Position numbers and translations under genes: made by a program. The notes below the pieces were generated by a model. That model saw only the letters and a program-made list of their open reading frames with translations, was not told the origin of the DNA and ran no database searches. Positions 51,935-60,500 of a stretch of 64,000 bases of DNA are shown here, one piece after another (the stretch's first letter is position 1; every line of letters begins with the position of its first letter). The DNA comes from Thermoanaerobaculia bacterium (GTDB lineage: Bacteria > Acidobacteriota > Thermoanaerobaculia > UBA5066): NCBI GenBank assembly GCA_022071945.1, contig JAJVIN010000023.1:99961-163960 (forward strand). The letters run 5' to 3'.

Positions 51935-53056
51935 ATGCTGGGGAGTCGGCTCGGGACAGACTCTGATGGAGTTGTCTCGGATTCGGCCGGTGCCGATGAC
52001 CTCCTCGCATCGAGAACGAACCTGGAGGGTCTCGCCCCGGTCCTGGACGCGATTCCGGCAGGTGTTCTCCTGGTCGGACGGGACGAGCGAGTGCTCTACG
52101 CAACTCCCAAGGCCGTGGCGATCCTCGGGAGTTCCCGTCCGGAGCTGGAGGGTCAGCCCCTGGAGCGTGTCCTGGCGGCGCTGTCGGAGCTCACCTCGAC
52201 GCCTCCGGATGCCTCGACCGGCCAGCGATTCGCCCTGAAGGGAAAGAAGGGGAACGTCATCGGCTTCCGGATCGGCGCCGTCTCTCCCGAGATGACCACC
52301 GCGAGCGGACCTGCCTACACCATCCTGTTTCAGGACATCACCGCCGTCGAGAAGCTGCGGGAAGAGCGCAACCAGCTCCTGAGGCTCGCGGCGGTCGGCG
52401 AGATCCTGCCGGCCGTGCTGCATGAGATCAAGAACCCTTTGGCCGCCATCACCACGGCGGTGGAGGTGCTGTTCGAGGAGGTCGCCGAGAATCACATCCG
52501 GCGCGAGCTTTCGGCGGTGCTCGGTGAAGTCCGGAGGATCAAGCTCGCCCTCGAGGGGATCGGGATCTTCAGGCAGGAGCTTCACAGCGTTCGCCGTTCG
52601 GCCGTTGACAGGGCGCTCCGCGAGGCCTTCCTCGTCATCGAGCCTCAGATGAAAGCCAAGGGGATTCGCGGGACGTTGAACGTCCCGGACCTGCCTCTCC
52701 TCCCTCTGGACTCCGCTGTCGTCCGGGCCTTTCTCTTCAACCTCGTCACGAATTCGATCCACGCCTGCGAGCCCGGCGACTCGATCGACGTGACGGTGTC
52801 TCTCCCGCGGGGTGGAGACCTCGAGATGGTGGTCCGGGATTCGGGGTGCGGCATGACCCCCGAGGTCCTGTCTCGGTGCCAGGAACTCTTCTTCACGACG
52901 AAGTCCAACGGGAGCGGCATCGGCCTCGCCCTGTGCACCAGCGTCGCGGAGAGCGCCGGCGGCAGGATCGCCGTGGAATCCGCTCCGGGGGCCGGAACCA
53001 CCGTCAAGGTCGTCCTGCCGCTCCTCGCCCCTCGCCCCTCGCCCGCCGCTCCCTGA
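51935..53056 (+). CDS. PAS histidine kinase (NtrB-like), cluster B
   Basis: This 373-residue cytosolic kinase has a PAS domain (about 30-140), a HisKA helix with H163 in VLHEIKNPLAAI, and HATPase_c (NLVTNSIHA, DSGCGMTPE, GSGIGLALC). It is an NtrB-like layout, with no receiver and no membrane segment. It is the first gene of cluster B, and a near-consensus promoter ends 8 bases before its ATG. It corresponds in role to the kinase at 15176 in cluster A but is shorter and lacks the pseudo-receiver. The roadblock gene follows after 21 bases. Confidence 0.9.
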   Translation: MLGSRLGTDSDGVVSDSAGADDLLASRTNLEGLAPVLDAIPAGVLLVGRDERVLYATPKAVAILGSSRPELEGQPLERVLAALSELTSTPPDASTGQRFALKGKKGNVIGFRIGAVSPEMTTASGPAYTILFQDITAVEKLREERNQLLRLAAVGEILPAVLHEIKNPLAAITTAVEVLFEEVAENHIRRELSAVLGEVRRIKLALEGIGIFRQELHSVRRSAVDRALREAFLVIEPQMKAKGIRGTLNVPDLPLLPLDSAVVRAFLFNLVTNSIHACEPGDSIDVTVSLPRGGDLEMVVRDSGCGMTPEVLSRCQELFFTTKSNGSGIGLALCTSVAESAGGRIAVESAPGAGTTVKVVLPLLAPRPSPAAP

Positions 53057-53077
53057 CGAACCAGAAAGGAGAAGCGA

Positions 53078-53443
53078 ATGTCGCGTATCGATGAACTCAA
53101 CCGGGTCCTGAGGTCCCTCCAGACGGGCACGCCCGATCTCGAGGCCGCCGCGCTGATCTCCGAGGACGGTCTCGTCATCGCCAGCGTCTTGCCCCAGCAG
53201 GTCGAGGAGATCCGCGTGGCCGGCATGAGCGCCACGCTTCTCAGCCTCGGGACGAGAGCAGGCGCGGAGCTATCGAGGGGCGGACTCAAGCAGGTCATCA
53301 TCCGGGGTGAAAAGGGATACATCGTGATGATCAACGCGAGCGCGGGAACCCTCCTGCTCGTTCTCTCGACCCAGGAGGCGAAGCTCGGACTGATCTTCCT
53401 CGAGATGGAACGTGCGGTCGCGGAGATCCGGAAGATCCTCTGA
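53078..53443 (+). CDS. roadblock/LC7-domain protein, cluster B
   Basis: This 121-residue roadblock protein starts MSRIDELNRVLRSLQ and is a full-length paralogue of the cluster A protein at 13925. Shared positions include EDGL near residue 30, a similar QEAKLGLIFLEME C-terminal strand-helix and the overall length. GGAGAAG lies before the ATG. A 115-base gap with no visible gene separates it from the ODP gene. Confidence 0.88.
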   Translation: MSRIDELNRVLRSLQTGTPDLEAAALISEDGLVIASVLPQQVEEIRVAGMSATLLSLGTRAGAELSRGGLKQVIIRGEKGYIVMINASAGTLLLVLSTQEAKLGLIFLEMERAVAEIRKIL

Positions 53444-53558
53444 GTCACCGATGGATTCGAAACGAGAGGCCCCTCGACAGAGACCGGATCGATTCGCCGA
53501 GCCGGTCCTCGCTCCAGGCTGAAGGCCCGGCCCTCGCGCCGGACAGGAGGAAGTTCTC

Positions 53559-54317
53559 ATGTCGTCCATCACACTGTTCGAGAACCCGAACCACAAGAAC
53601 GTCCTCCTGCCGGAGTTCGGACGGGGGATGGCGGTCCAGGCGAACCAGCACCTGATCGTGCACGGCGACTCGGGCATCATCCTCGACCCAGGCGGTCACA
53701 AGGTCTACGGGAAGGCCGTGGCGGAGTGCATGGCCCAGCTTGGCAGCAAGAAGATGAAGTACATCTTCTTCTCGCACCAGGACCCCGACATCATCGCGGC
53801 CGCCAACGGGTGGCTCATGACGACCGATGCCGAAGCCTACATTTCCGCTCTGTGGCTTCGGTTCGTGCCGCACTTCGGCCTGGACGAACTCGTCTCCCAC
53901 CGGCTCAAGCCGATCCCGGACGAGGGGATGTCGCTCGACATGGACGGAGTCAAGCTGCTCCTCATCCCGGCCCACTTCCTTCACTCGGAAGGGAACTTCC
54001 AGCTGTACGACCCGGTGTCGAGAATCCTGTATTCGGGCGATCTCGGCGCCTCGCTCGGGATGCAGTACCGCGAGGTCACGGACTTCACCGCGCACCTGGC
54101 CTTCATGGAGGGCTTCCACCGCCGGTACATGGTCTCCGGGCTGGTCCTGAAGGCCTGGGCCCGGATGATCCGCCAACTCGACATCGAGATGATCGCGCCC
54201 CAGCACGGTGCCTACTTCAAGGGCAAGGAGATGTGTGACCGGTTCATCTCGTGGCTCGAGAACCTGGAGTGCGGGATCGACCTGATGCTCGACTCCTACC
54301 GGCTGCCGGCGGCATGA
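53559..54317 (+). CDS. ODP-type di-iron metallo-beta-lactamase-fold protein, cluster B
   Basis: This 252-residue paralogue of the 14304 gene keeps the same metal motifs: SHQDPDI (again Ile after the second Asp), PAHFLHS, YSGDLG and APQHG. The shared departure from the flavodiiron HxExDH motif in both copies argues that it is functional rather than decay. There is no FMN-binding domain. AGGAGG lies before the ATG. The response regulator follows after 7 bases. Predicted role: O2-, iron- or NO-binding sensor partner of the cluster B roadblock protein and kinase. Confidence 0.85.
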   Translation: MSSITLFENPNHKNVLLPEFGRGMAVQANQHLIVHGDSGIILDPGGHKVYGKAVAECMAQLGSKKMKYIFFSHQDPDIIAAANGWLMTTDAEAYISALWLRFVPHFGLDELVSHRLKPIPDEGMSLDMDGVKLLLIPAHFLHSEGNFQLYDPVSRILYSGDLGASLGMQYREVTDFTAHLAFMEGFHRRYMVSGLVLKAWARMIRQLDIEMIAPQHGAYFKGKEMCDRFISWLENLECGIDLMLDSYRLPAA

Positions 54318-54324
54318 GGGAGGG

Positions 54325-55254
54325 ATGGCGAGAGTCCTGATCATCGAGGACGAGCCGACCCTCCGGTCGTCGATGGCCCGGGGCCTGGCGCGCCTCTCCG
54401 AGGTGGCGGTCGTGGATTCCGCCACCCTCGAGGGCGCTCTCGCCCTCATCGACCAGTCCCCGCCCGACGTGATCCTCTCGGACATCGACCTGCCGGACCG
54501 CTCCGGCCTCGAGCTTCTGGGCGAGCTGGGCCGCAGGAACCTCAAGATCCCGGTGGTCTTCATCTCGGCGTACCTGAAGGCCTACGGCCCCCAGATTCCG
54601 AGGCACGCGGGGGTGGAGGTGCGGGAAAAGCCGGTCAGCCTGGAGGAACTGCGCCGCATCGTGCTGATGAAGACCGGCGAGTCCCGGTCGGAGCCGGATG
54701 CTGCCCCGTTCGGCGTCTCCGACTACCTGCAACTCGCTTGTCTCGGCCAGCGTTCGGTCATCATCGAGGGGCAGTTCGGAAGTCTGTCCGGGAGCGTGAT
54801 CGTTGTGGAGGGAACCGCCTGGTCCGCCCGCGATTCTCTCGGGGAGGGAGAAGAGGCCTTCCGCCGCCTCGTCCTGAAGACCGGAGGAACCGTCGAATGC
54901 CGGGCGCACCGCGGCGATCCCGGCCCGCGAAACCTCTTCGGGGGCTGGGAGGAGATGCTTCTGGAGGCCGCCCAGCTGGAAGACGAAAGACAGGGGCGAG
55001 CCTCCGGCCTCGTCGAGCCCGTCCCGTCCCTGCAAGCGGAGGCGGAGGCGCCCCCGCCGCCGGACAGGTTCGACGAACTCTGGGAAGAGGGCGTCATGGC
55101 GCTCCTCGCCAAGGACTACGTGAAGGCTGCCGAGGCCTTCGTGAAGGCGCGAGAACTGAGGCCCAACGACGGACGCGTCATCGCGAACCTCGACCGCCTG
55201 AAGAAGATGGGCCACTTGCCGGCGGACGAGGCTCCCCTGGGCGGCACGTCCTGA
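54325..55254 (+). CDS. receiver-PATAN-TPR response regulator, cluster B
   Basis: This 309-residue protein has a receiver (1-120) with IIEDEP, Asp in VILSDIDLP and Lys in VREKPVS. A PATAN/DUF4388-like middle follows (about 130-230, SDYLQLACLGQRS). The end resembles a TPR helix pair (FDELWEEGVMALLAKDYVKA, then RELRPNDGRVIANLD), almost the same pattern as the last gene of cluster A. No DNA-binding domain is present. It is the last gene of cluster B and is followed by an 11-bp hairpin shared with the convergent pfk gene. Confidence 0.87.
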   Translation: MARVLIIEDEPTLRSSMARGLARLSEVAVVDSATLEGALALIDQSPPDVILSDIDLPDRSGLELLGELGRRNLKIPVVFISAYLKAYGPQIPRHAGVEVREKPVSLEELRRIVLMKTGESRSEPDAAPFGVSDYLQLACLGQRSVIIEGQFGSLSGSVIVVEGTAWSARDSLGEGEEAFRRLVLKTGGTVECRAHRGDPGPRNLFGGWEEMLLEAAQLEDERQGRASGLVEPVPSLQAEAEAPPPPDRFDELWEEGVMALLAKDYVKAAEAFVKARELRPNDGRVIANLDRLKKMGHLPADEAPLGGTS

Positions 55255-55263
55255 CCGGGCTTT

Positions 55264-55294
55264 CCGGGCAGGCGTCGAGAAGGCGCCTGCCCGG
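55264..55294. terminator. bidirectional hairpin between cluster B and pfk
   Basis: CCGGGCAGGCG at 55264-55274 pairs perfectly with CGCCTGCCCGG at 55284-55294 around a 9-base loop, in the 58-bp gap between convergent genes. There is no T-run on either side, so termination efficiency is uncertain. Confidence 0.55.
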
Positions 55295-55312
55295 GCCCCT
55301 CGTGCATCGATC

Positions 55313-56515
55313 TCAGTAATCGCTCGTCATGATGAAGACCGGACGGTTGTCGAGATTCTCGTAGCGCGGACGCAGGCGGTCGGGCATGTAGTACTTCAGG
55401 ACGTCGACCGCCTTCTTGCGGCTGGTGACGACCTCGATCGGCACGTTGTCATAGCGCCCGTTCCTCACGCTGACGAGGCGCCCCCAGGTCGAGGAGAGGA
55501 TGAGGTCGACGGCAAGGTTCCCGAAGACCATCGGGACGATCGAATCGAGCGCGTCCGGATCGCCGCAGCGAACGAGATACCCCAGACGCTGGCTGATCGT
55601 GTTCACCCGCCTCCCCTGGTTGAACCGGGGCGAGAGGGATTTCAGCTTCTCGGCCACGATGTCGCCGATCCCCCCGAGCTTCTTGTGTCCGTACGCGTCC
55701 TTCTCGTGGTCGGAGAAGACCATGTCCGACATCCCGGCGAACCTCGCCCCCTCCGAGACGAGGACGACACTGTACTTGCTCGGATTGGTGCTCCTGTCGG
55801 CCACGAGGAGCTCCGCTAACCGCTCGATGTCGAACTCGTGCTCGGGTATGACGCAGCGATTCGCGGCTCCCGCCATCGTCGGCAGGAGAGCCGTGAATCC
55901 CGCGTACCGCCCGAACACCTCGATGACCAGGAACCGCTCGTGGCTCCCCGCCGAGGTCCGAAGCGCGTGCGTCATCTCGATCGTCCGCGTGACACACGTG
56001 GAGAACCCGATGCAGTAGTCGGTTCCCGGCACGTCGTTGTCCATCGTCTTGGGGATCGCGATGACCTTGACGCCTTCCTTGTGCAGGCGAACGCCGTACG
56101 ACAGAGTGTCATCTCCGCCGATGGGGACCAGGATGTCGATCCCCAGCCGCTCGACGTTGGCGAGCACCTCGGGTGTCAGGTCATTGACCTCCGCCGGGTA
56201 CTTGTCCCGCAGCTGCTCGGGGACATTCGCCAAGGGGACGTGCGAGGGGCGGGTCCTCGACGTGTGGAGAAAGGTTCCGCCGGTGCGGCCGACCTTGTTG
56301 ACGATCTCCTCCGAGAGCTCCGTCACACAATCGGAGTCGAGCCCCTCGCGGCTGCGATCGAACTCGATGAGTCCGGCCCAGCCCCGGCGGATTCCGAGAA
56401 CCCGATACCCCTCCCGGAGCGCCCTCACGGTGATGGCCCGGATGGCGGGATTGAGACCGGGGACGTCACCGCCCCCGGTGAGGATCGCGATCGTTCCACG
56501 CTTCGAACTCGACAT
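55313..56515 (-). CDS. pfp: 6-phosphofructokinase, pyrophosphate-type signature
   Basis: This 400-residue phosphofructokinase converts fructose 6-phosphate to fructose 1,6-bisphosphate in glycolysis. The phosphoryl-donor loop reads PIGGDDTLS (D135-D136) and the partner loop reads PKTMDND (K156), where ATP-type enzymes usually have GGDGS and PGTIDND. In the established family rule, that Asp and Lys pair marks pyrophosphate-dependent enzymes. A reversible PPi-PFK is therefore likely, saving ATP and working in both directions. The start ATG has GGAGGAGC nearby. It stands alone and convergent with cluster B. Confidence 0.9.
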   Translation of the reverse strand: MSSSKRGTIAILTGGGDVPGLNPAIRAITVRALREGYRVLGIRRGWAGLIEFDRSREGLDSDCVTELSEEIVNKVGRTGGTFLHTSRTRPSHVPLANVPEQLRDKYPAEVNDLTPEVLANVERLGIDILVPIGGDDTLSYGVRLHKEGVKVIAIPKTMDNDVPGTDYCIGFSTCVTRTIEMTHALRTSAGSHERFLVIEVFGRYAGFTALLPTMAGAANRCVIPEHEFDIERLAELLVADRSTNPSKYSVVLVSEGARFAGMSDMVFSDHEKDAYGHKKLGGIGDIVAEKLKSLSPRFNQGRRVNTISQRLGYLVRCGDPDALDSIVPMVFGNLAVDLILSSTWGRLVSVRNGRYDNVPIEVVTSRKKAVDVLKYYMPDRLRPRYENLDNRPVFIMTSDY

Positions 56516-56593
56516 GGCTCCTCCAGATGTCTCTTGACGAGACGAATCATCTCAAGAAGAGCCCCCGGGAGAAAACCAGAACGCGCCTGGGCC

Positions 56594-57406
56594 TCAGTCC
56601 GGGAAACTCCCGGATTTCTGAGTGTCTTCCCGCTGCACGCTCGAGACGAGCCTCGTCTCGGCATTCAGGGTGACCTCGTGCCGGTCGATCGCCGCGCCGG
56701 CCGGAAACTCGACGTTGGCCGTCTGCCCCGAAGAGCCGAGATTCGCCGGCACGGACTTGCTTTCGACCCGTCCGTCGACCCGTGTGATCCGCACCGTCGC
56801 CGTGACGGATTTGAAGGTGAGACACGGTGACGGCGACTCGGCGTTCCAGAAGACCCCGATGACGTCCTTGCCCCCCGAGTTCGCGAAGAAGTTGACCTTC
56901 TCGAACTTCAGGGATGGGTTACAGGCCTCGGCCGGGGCCGAGGGAGCGGCGCCGCCGGAAGCCAGGACAGGAGGCCCGTTCCCCTTCAACTGGAGCACCT
57001 TCTGTCCCGACCCATCCAGCCGGGCCGTGAGACTGGCGCGGTACGAGACGGCCGCGGTCTCGAGCGTCTCGCGGGGGACCTCGACGATGGCTTTCCGAGC
57101 GGAGCCCGCAATGCCCTTGACGGCTCCGCCATCGACGTGTCCGCGTTTCCGGGTGATCGACAGCTTCAGCTCGTAAGAGGAGATCCTCACGCAACTCGAC
57201 TTGGGCAAGGAAACCGTCCACTCGACCTCGAACCTGTCCTTCTTGTCCGACTTGCCGAGGAACTTCACCGACGAGATCTCGAGCCCAGTCCGGCAGTCGG
57301 ACGGGGCCGTGGAGGGGCCGATGCTCCCGGCCTGCGCGCCCGCCACCCGCGGCAAACCAGCGACCGCCATCACCGACAACAACCACAACGCCTTTCTCTT
57401 CAGCAT
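56594..57406 (-). CDS. secreted protein with two tandem beta domains
   Basis: This exported protein of about 270 residues has a Sec signal (about 1-26, ending AGAQA). Two repeats of about 90 residues follow, each starting with a Cys (CRTGLEISSVKFLG near residue 40; CNPSLKFEKVNFFA near 165). Each repeat has a second Cys about 36 residues later and ends in TARL or AETRL, suggesting duplicated disulfide-stabilised sandwiches. No catalytic motif or known family is recognised. An in-frame TTG lies 12 bases upstream, but the ATG at 57406 is preferred (GTGAGAGG just before). A promoter-like pair lies at 57486-57514. Confidence 0.65.
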   Translation of the reverse strand: MLKRKALWLLSVMAVAGLPRVAGAQAGSIGPSTAPSDCRTGLEISSVKFLGKSDKKDRFEVEWTVSLPKSSCVRISSYELKLSITRKRGHVDGGAVKGIAGSARKAIVEVPRETLETAAVSYRASLTARLDGSGQKVLQLKGNGPPVLASGGAAPSAPAEACNPSLKFEKVNFFANSGGKDVIGVFWNAESPSPCLTFKSVTATVRITRVDGRVESKSVPANLGSSGQTANVEFPAGAAIDRHEVTLNAETRLVSSVQREDTQKSGSFPD

Positions 57407-57485
57407 CCTCTCACCCAAACCTTTCCCGGCCGGGACTCTTCACTCGTCCCGCAATCCGCATCCCTTGCCCGCTTCGTCAAGGGCG

Positions 57486-57514
57486 ATTCTAGATCCGGGC
57501 GGCGCGGGTGACAG
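57486..57514 (-). promoter_or_regulatory. candidate promoter of the 57406 gene
   Basis: On the minus strand CTGTCA (57514-57509) is followed after 17 bases by TAGAAT (57491-57486). That would give a leader of about 70 bases. Confidence 0.35.
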
Positions 57515-57524
57515 AAGACGCGGT

Positions 57525-57565
57525 CCAAAAGAAAACCGCCCGGGTCCTCTGGAGAACCCGGGCGG
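57525..57565 (-). terminator. intrinsic terminator of the propeller/carboxypeptidase-regulatory gene
   Basis: On the minus strand a perfect 10-bp stem (CCGCCCGGGT/ACCCGGGCGG, 57565-57536, loop 10) is followed by a T-rich tract TTTTCTTTT (57535-57527). It starts 35 bases after the stop at 57600. This is the only textbook stem plus T-run seen in the window. Confidence 0.75.
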
Positions 57566-57599
57566 AGGATGCGATGGGCCGGAGACCGGCTCTACGAGG

Positions 57600-60500
57600 T
57601 TACGGAGTCGTGACCGAGAGGCTCGTGTCGTCGATGAGGAAGGACGTCTGCAGGGAGGAATCCTCCGTGCCCAGGAAGTAGACCCGGATGGTCTGCCCCT
57701 TGTAGCTGAGCAGGTTGAAGCTCTTCAGCGCGTAGCTCGTCGACTTGTTGAGGTTCGAGTACGTCGCGAGGGTCGCCAGGACGGTGCCCGAGGAGTTGCG
57801 GATCTGGACCTGCAGCTTGTCGTACGCCGTGCTCGTGGTCGTCTCGGCCGTGTCGATCTTCAGATAGAAGCTCAGCGTCGCCGCGGTGGCCGTCGAGGGG
57901 ATGGCGACCTGCTGGTAGAGGGTCTCGGTCGTCGTGGTGCCGTTGCCGTTGAGCCACGCATAGTAGCTGCCCGTGCGAGGGGTCCGGCTCGTGCTGTTCG
58001 TGATGACGCCGGACGTTCCGGTCCAGGAAACGGCGCCCGACTCGAAGCCGGCGTTCGCCAGGATCTGCGTGGTTCCTCCGGTGCCGCAGGTGGCGGTGAA
58101 GGTGATGCCCGTGGCGTTCGGCCCGACCGACACCGAGCGCGAGGTGGGAGAGAAGGTGCAGCCCGACTTCGACGGCGTGACGGTGTAGGTCCCGGCGGAA
58201 AGGCCCGTGATCGTGTAGTTGTTGGAGGCGTCGGATGTGGCCGACTTCGAACCGGCGGTGAGGAGGGCTCCCGAGGTCCCGGCGCTGCCGGAGATCGTGT
58301 ACGTCGTCGTCCCTGTGACGACCGTTCCGGTCACGGAGTAGCTTCCCGCGGCGTAGCCGTAGACACCGAGATACCAGGTCCCCGCGGCCGGGTTCGTCGC
58401 CGTGCAGGTCTCGTTCCCCGAGGAGCTGTAGGGACGGCAGACGTAGGACGAGGAGGTCGGCTTGGCGCCTGACTGCGTGTAGATGTCGACGTCACCCGTG
58501 GCATTCGTCGTTGCGAAGGTCAGGCTCGTCGCTCCGGAGGGAACGACGATGTAGTAGTACTTCCAGGCACCCTGCGCGACGGATTCGCCGTTCACGGTGA
58601 CTCCGCTCGTGAGCTGGAGATCGCCGCCGCCGCAGGCCGCCGTGAAGTTGACACCGGTCGCGTTCGGCCCGACGGTGACGGAAGCGGAGGCGGGCGTGAA
58701 CGTGCAGCCCGACTTCGAAGGTGTGACGGTGAAGGTACCGGCCAGGAGGCCAGAGAGCGTGTAGTTGCCGCTCGCGTCCGACGTGGCGGAAGCGGTGCCT
58801 GCCGTCAGCGACACTCCCGTCGTTCCGGCGTTGCCGGAAATGGTGTAGGTCGGGGCCGTGCAGGAGGCGGTGAAGTTGATGCCAGTCGCATTGGGCCCAA
58901 CCGTCACGGAGGCGGAAGCGGGAGAGAACGTGCAGCCCGACTTCGAGGGCGTCACCGTGTAGGTCCCGGCGGCGAGACCGGAAATCGTGTAGTTGTTGCT
59001 GGCGTCGGAGGTCGCCGAGGCGGATCCCGCCGTCACCGTTGCGCTGGCCGTGCCCGCGCTTCCGGAGATGGTGTAGGTGACCGGGGTGCTCCCCTCGGTG
59101 ATCTTGGCGGTCCAGATCTCTTCCTTGGCGTTGTTGCGCCGGTCCGTCCAGGACGGGAGGAAGAGGCCCGCGTTGCCCGTGAGGCCGTTGTAGTCGCCGT
59201 ACTGATTGCCCGTGTCGGCGCCGGAGACGGTTTCGTCCGTCATGGCGGTCGTGACCTTCTGAGCAGTCGACCAGGTCGCGCCGTCATCGGTCGACGACTG
59301 ATAGTAGACATCGGTCTTCTTGCGGTTCGCGTCGTTGACCGTGTCGTAGTACATGACGCTGATGCGGCCATTCGTCTCGTCGACGGCGAGCCACGGATTG
59401 AACTGGTCGTTCTTGCCGGACTGATTGTTGATCTTCACGGGCGCGCCCCACGTCGTGCCGCCGTTCGTGGAGCGGGCGAACCAGATCCTCGTCTTGCAGG
59501 CGGATGTCGTGCTGGAGCCGGGCTCGTTGCTGGCCGTCGTGCAGCCGGTCTCTCCGGAAAGGTCCGCCCAGATCGCGTAGACGTTGTTCTTCGAGGCGGT
59601 GCGGTAGGCGCCGGCGGTGACATAGATCAGGAGGCGGCGGCCGTTGAAGGAAGGGACGCCGATGTCGTAGGAGTCGTAGGTCGTGGCGATCTTGACCGGA
59701 GCCCCATATGTGGCGCCGCCATCCGTCGACTTGACGACGTAGATCCCGCGGGAGCCCGTGTCGGGCCACATGCCGAACACGTCTCCGTAGCCATTGGACT
59801 TCACGTCGGATCCGATCGCGGTGCCCGTCGTCTCGGTTCCGCTCACCTTGATGGGGCTCGCGAGCCATCCGCTCGCGTTGCGGCGGGTCATGTACGCCGG
59901 GCTGCCGTCGTGCCAGATCAGGTAGATGTTGTTCTTGTACGTCGATGTCGCGCTGTGGTCGATCCACATCATCTGCTTGTCGACGTTGGTCTGCGAGCCC
60001 GAGGGCGTCGCGTCGTACGTCCAGGTCTGGCCGAAGTTCGTCGACTTGTAGACGCGCAGCTTCAGTGTCGAGCCGACGATGCCGAGAGTCGACGACCAGG
60101 CGGTGTTATCCGACTGCCAGTCGACCGTCGGGTCGGAGTTCATGCTGTCGGACATCGAGTTCGGCAGCGTGGTCTGACCCCAGGTCGCGCCGCCGTCCGT
60201 CGACCAGAACTGCGCCTGGAAACCGCTCGCGGAGATGTTGTTCGAGCCGGCGATGATGTAGTTCGGGTTCCAGTAATTGATCCGGATGTCGGACTCGCTG
60301 CGCGAGGATGTCTGAGCTCCCGAGATCCGCTGGTTCGTTCCGACCGTGGCGTTCACTTCCTCGCCGCGATTGGCCGCAGGCGCGGGAGGCTCGCCATCAC
60401 CCTCGTCCCGGATGTCGTACCACGCTGACGGGCGATCGGGCTCGGGAAGCCCCGGACGCAGATCCTGGTGGCTGAGCATCCACTCCAGGACTTCCTTGAT

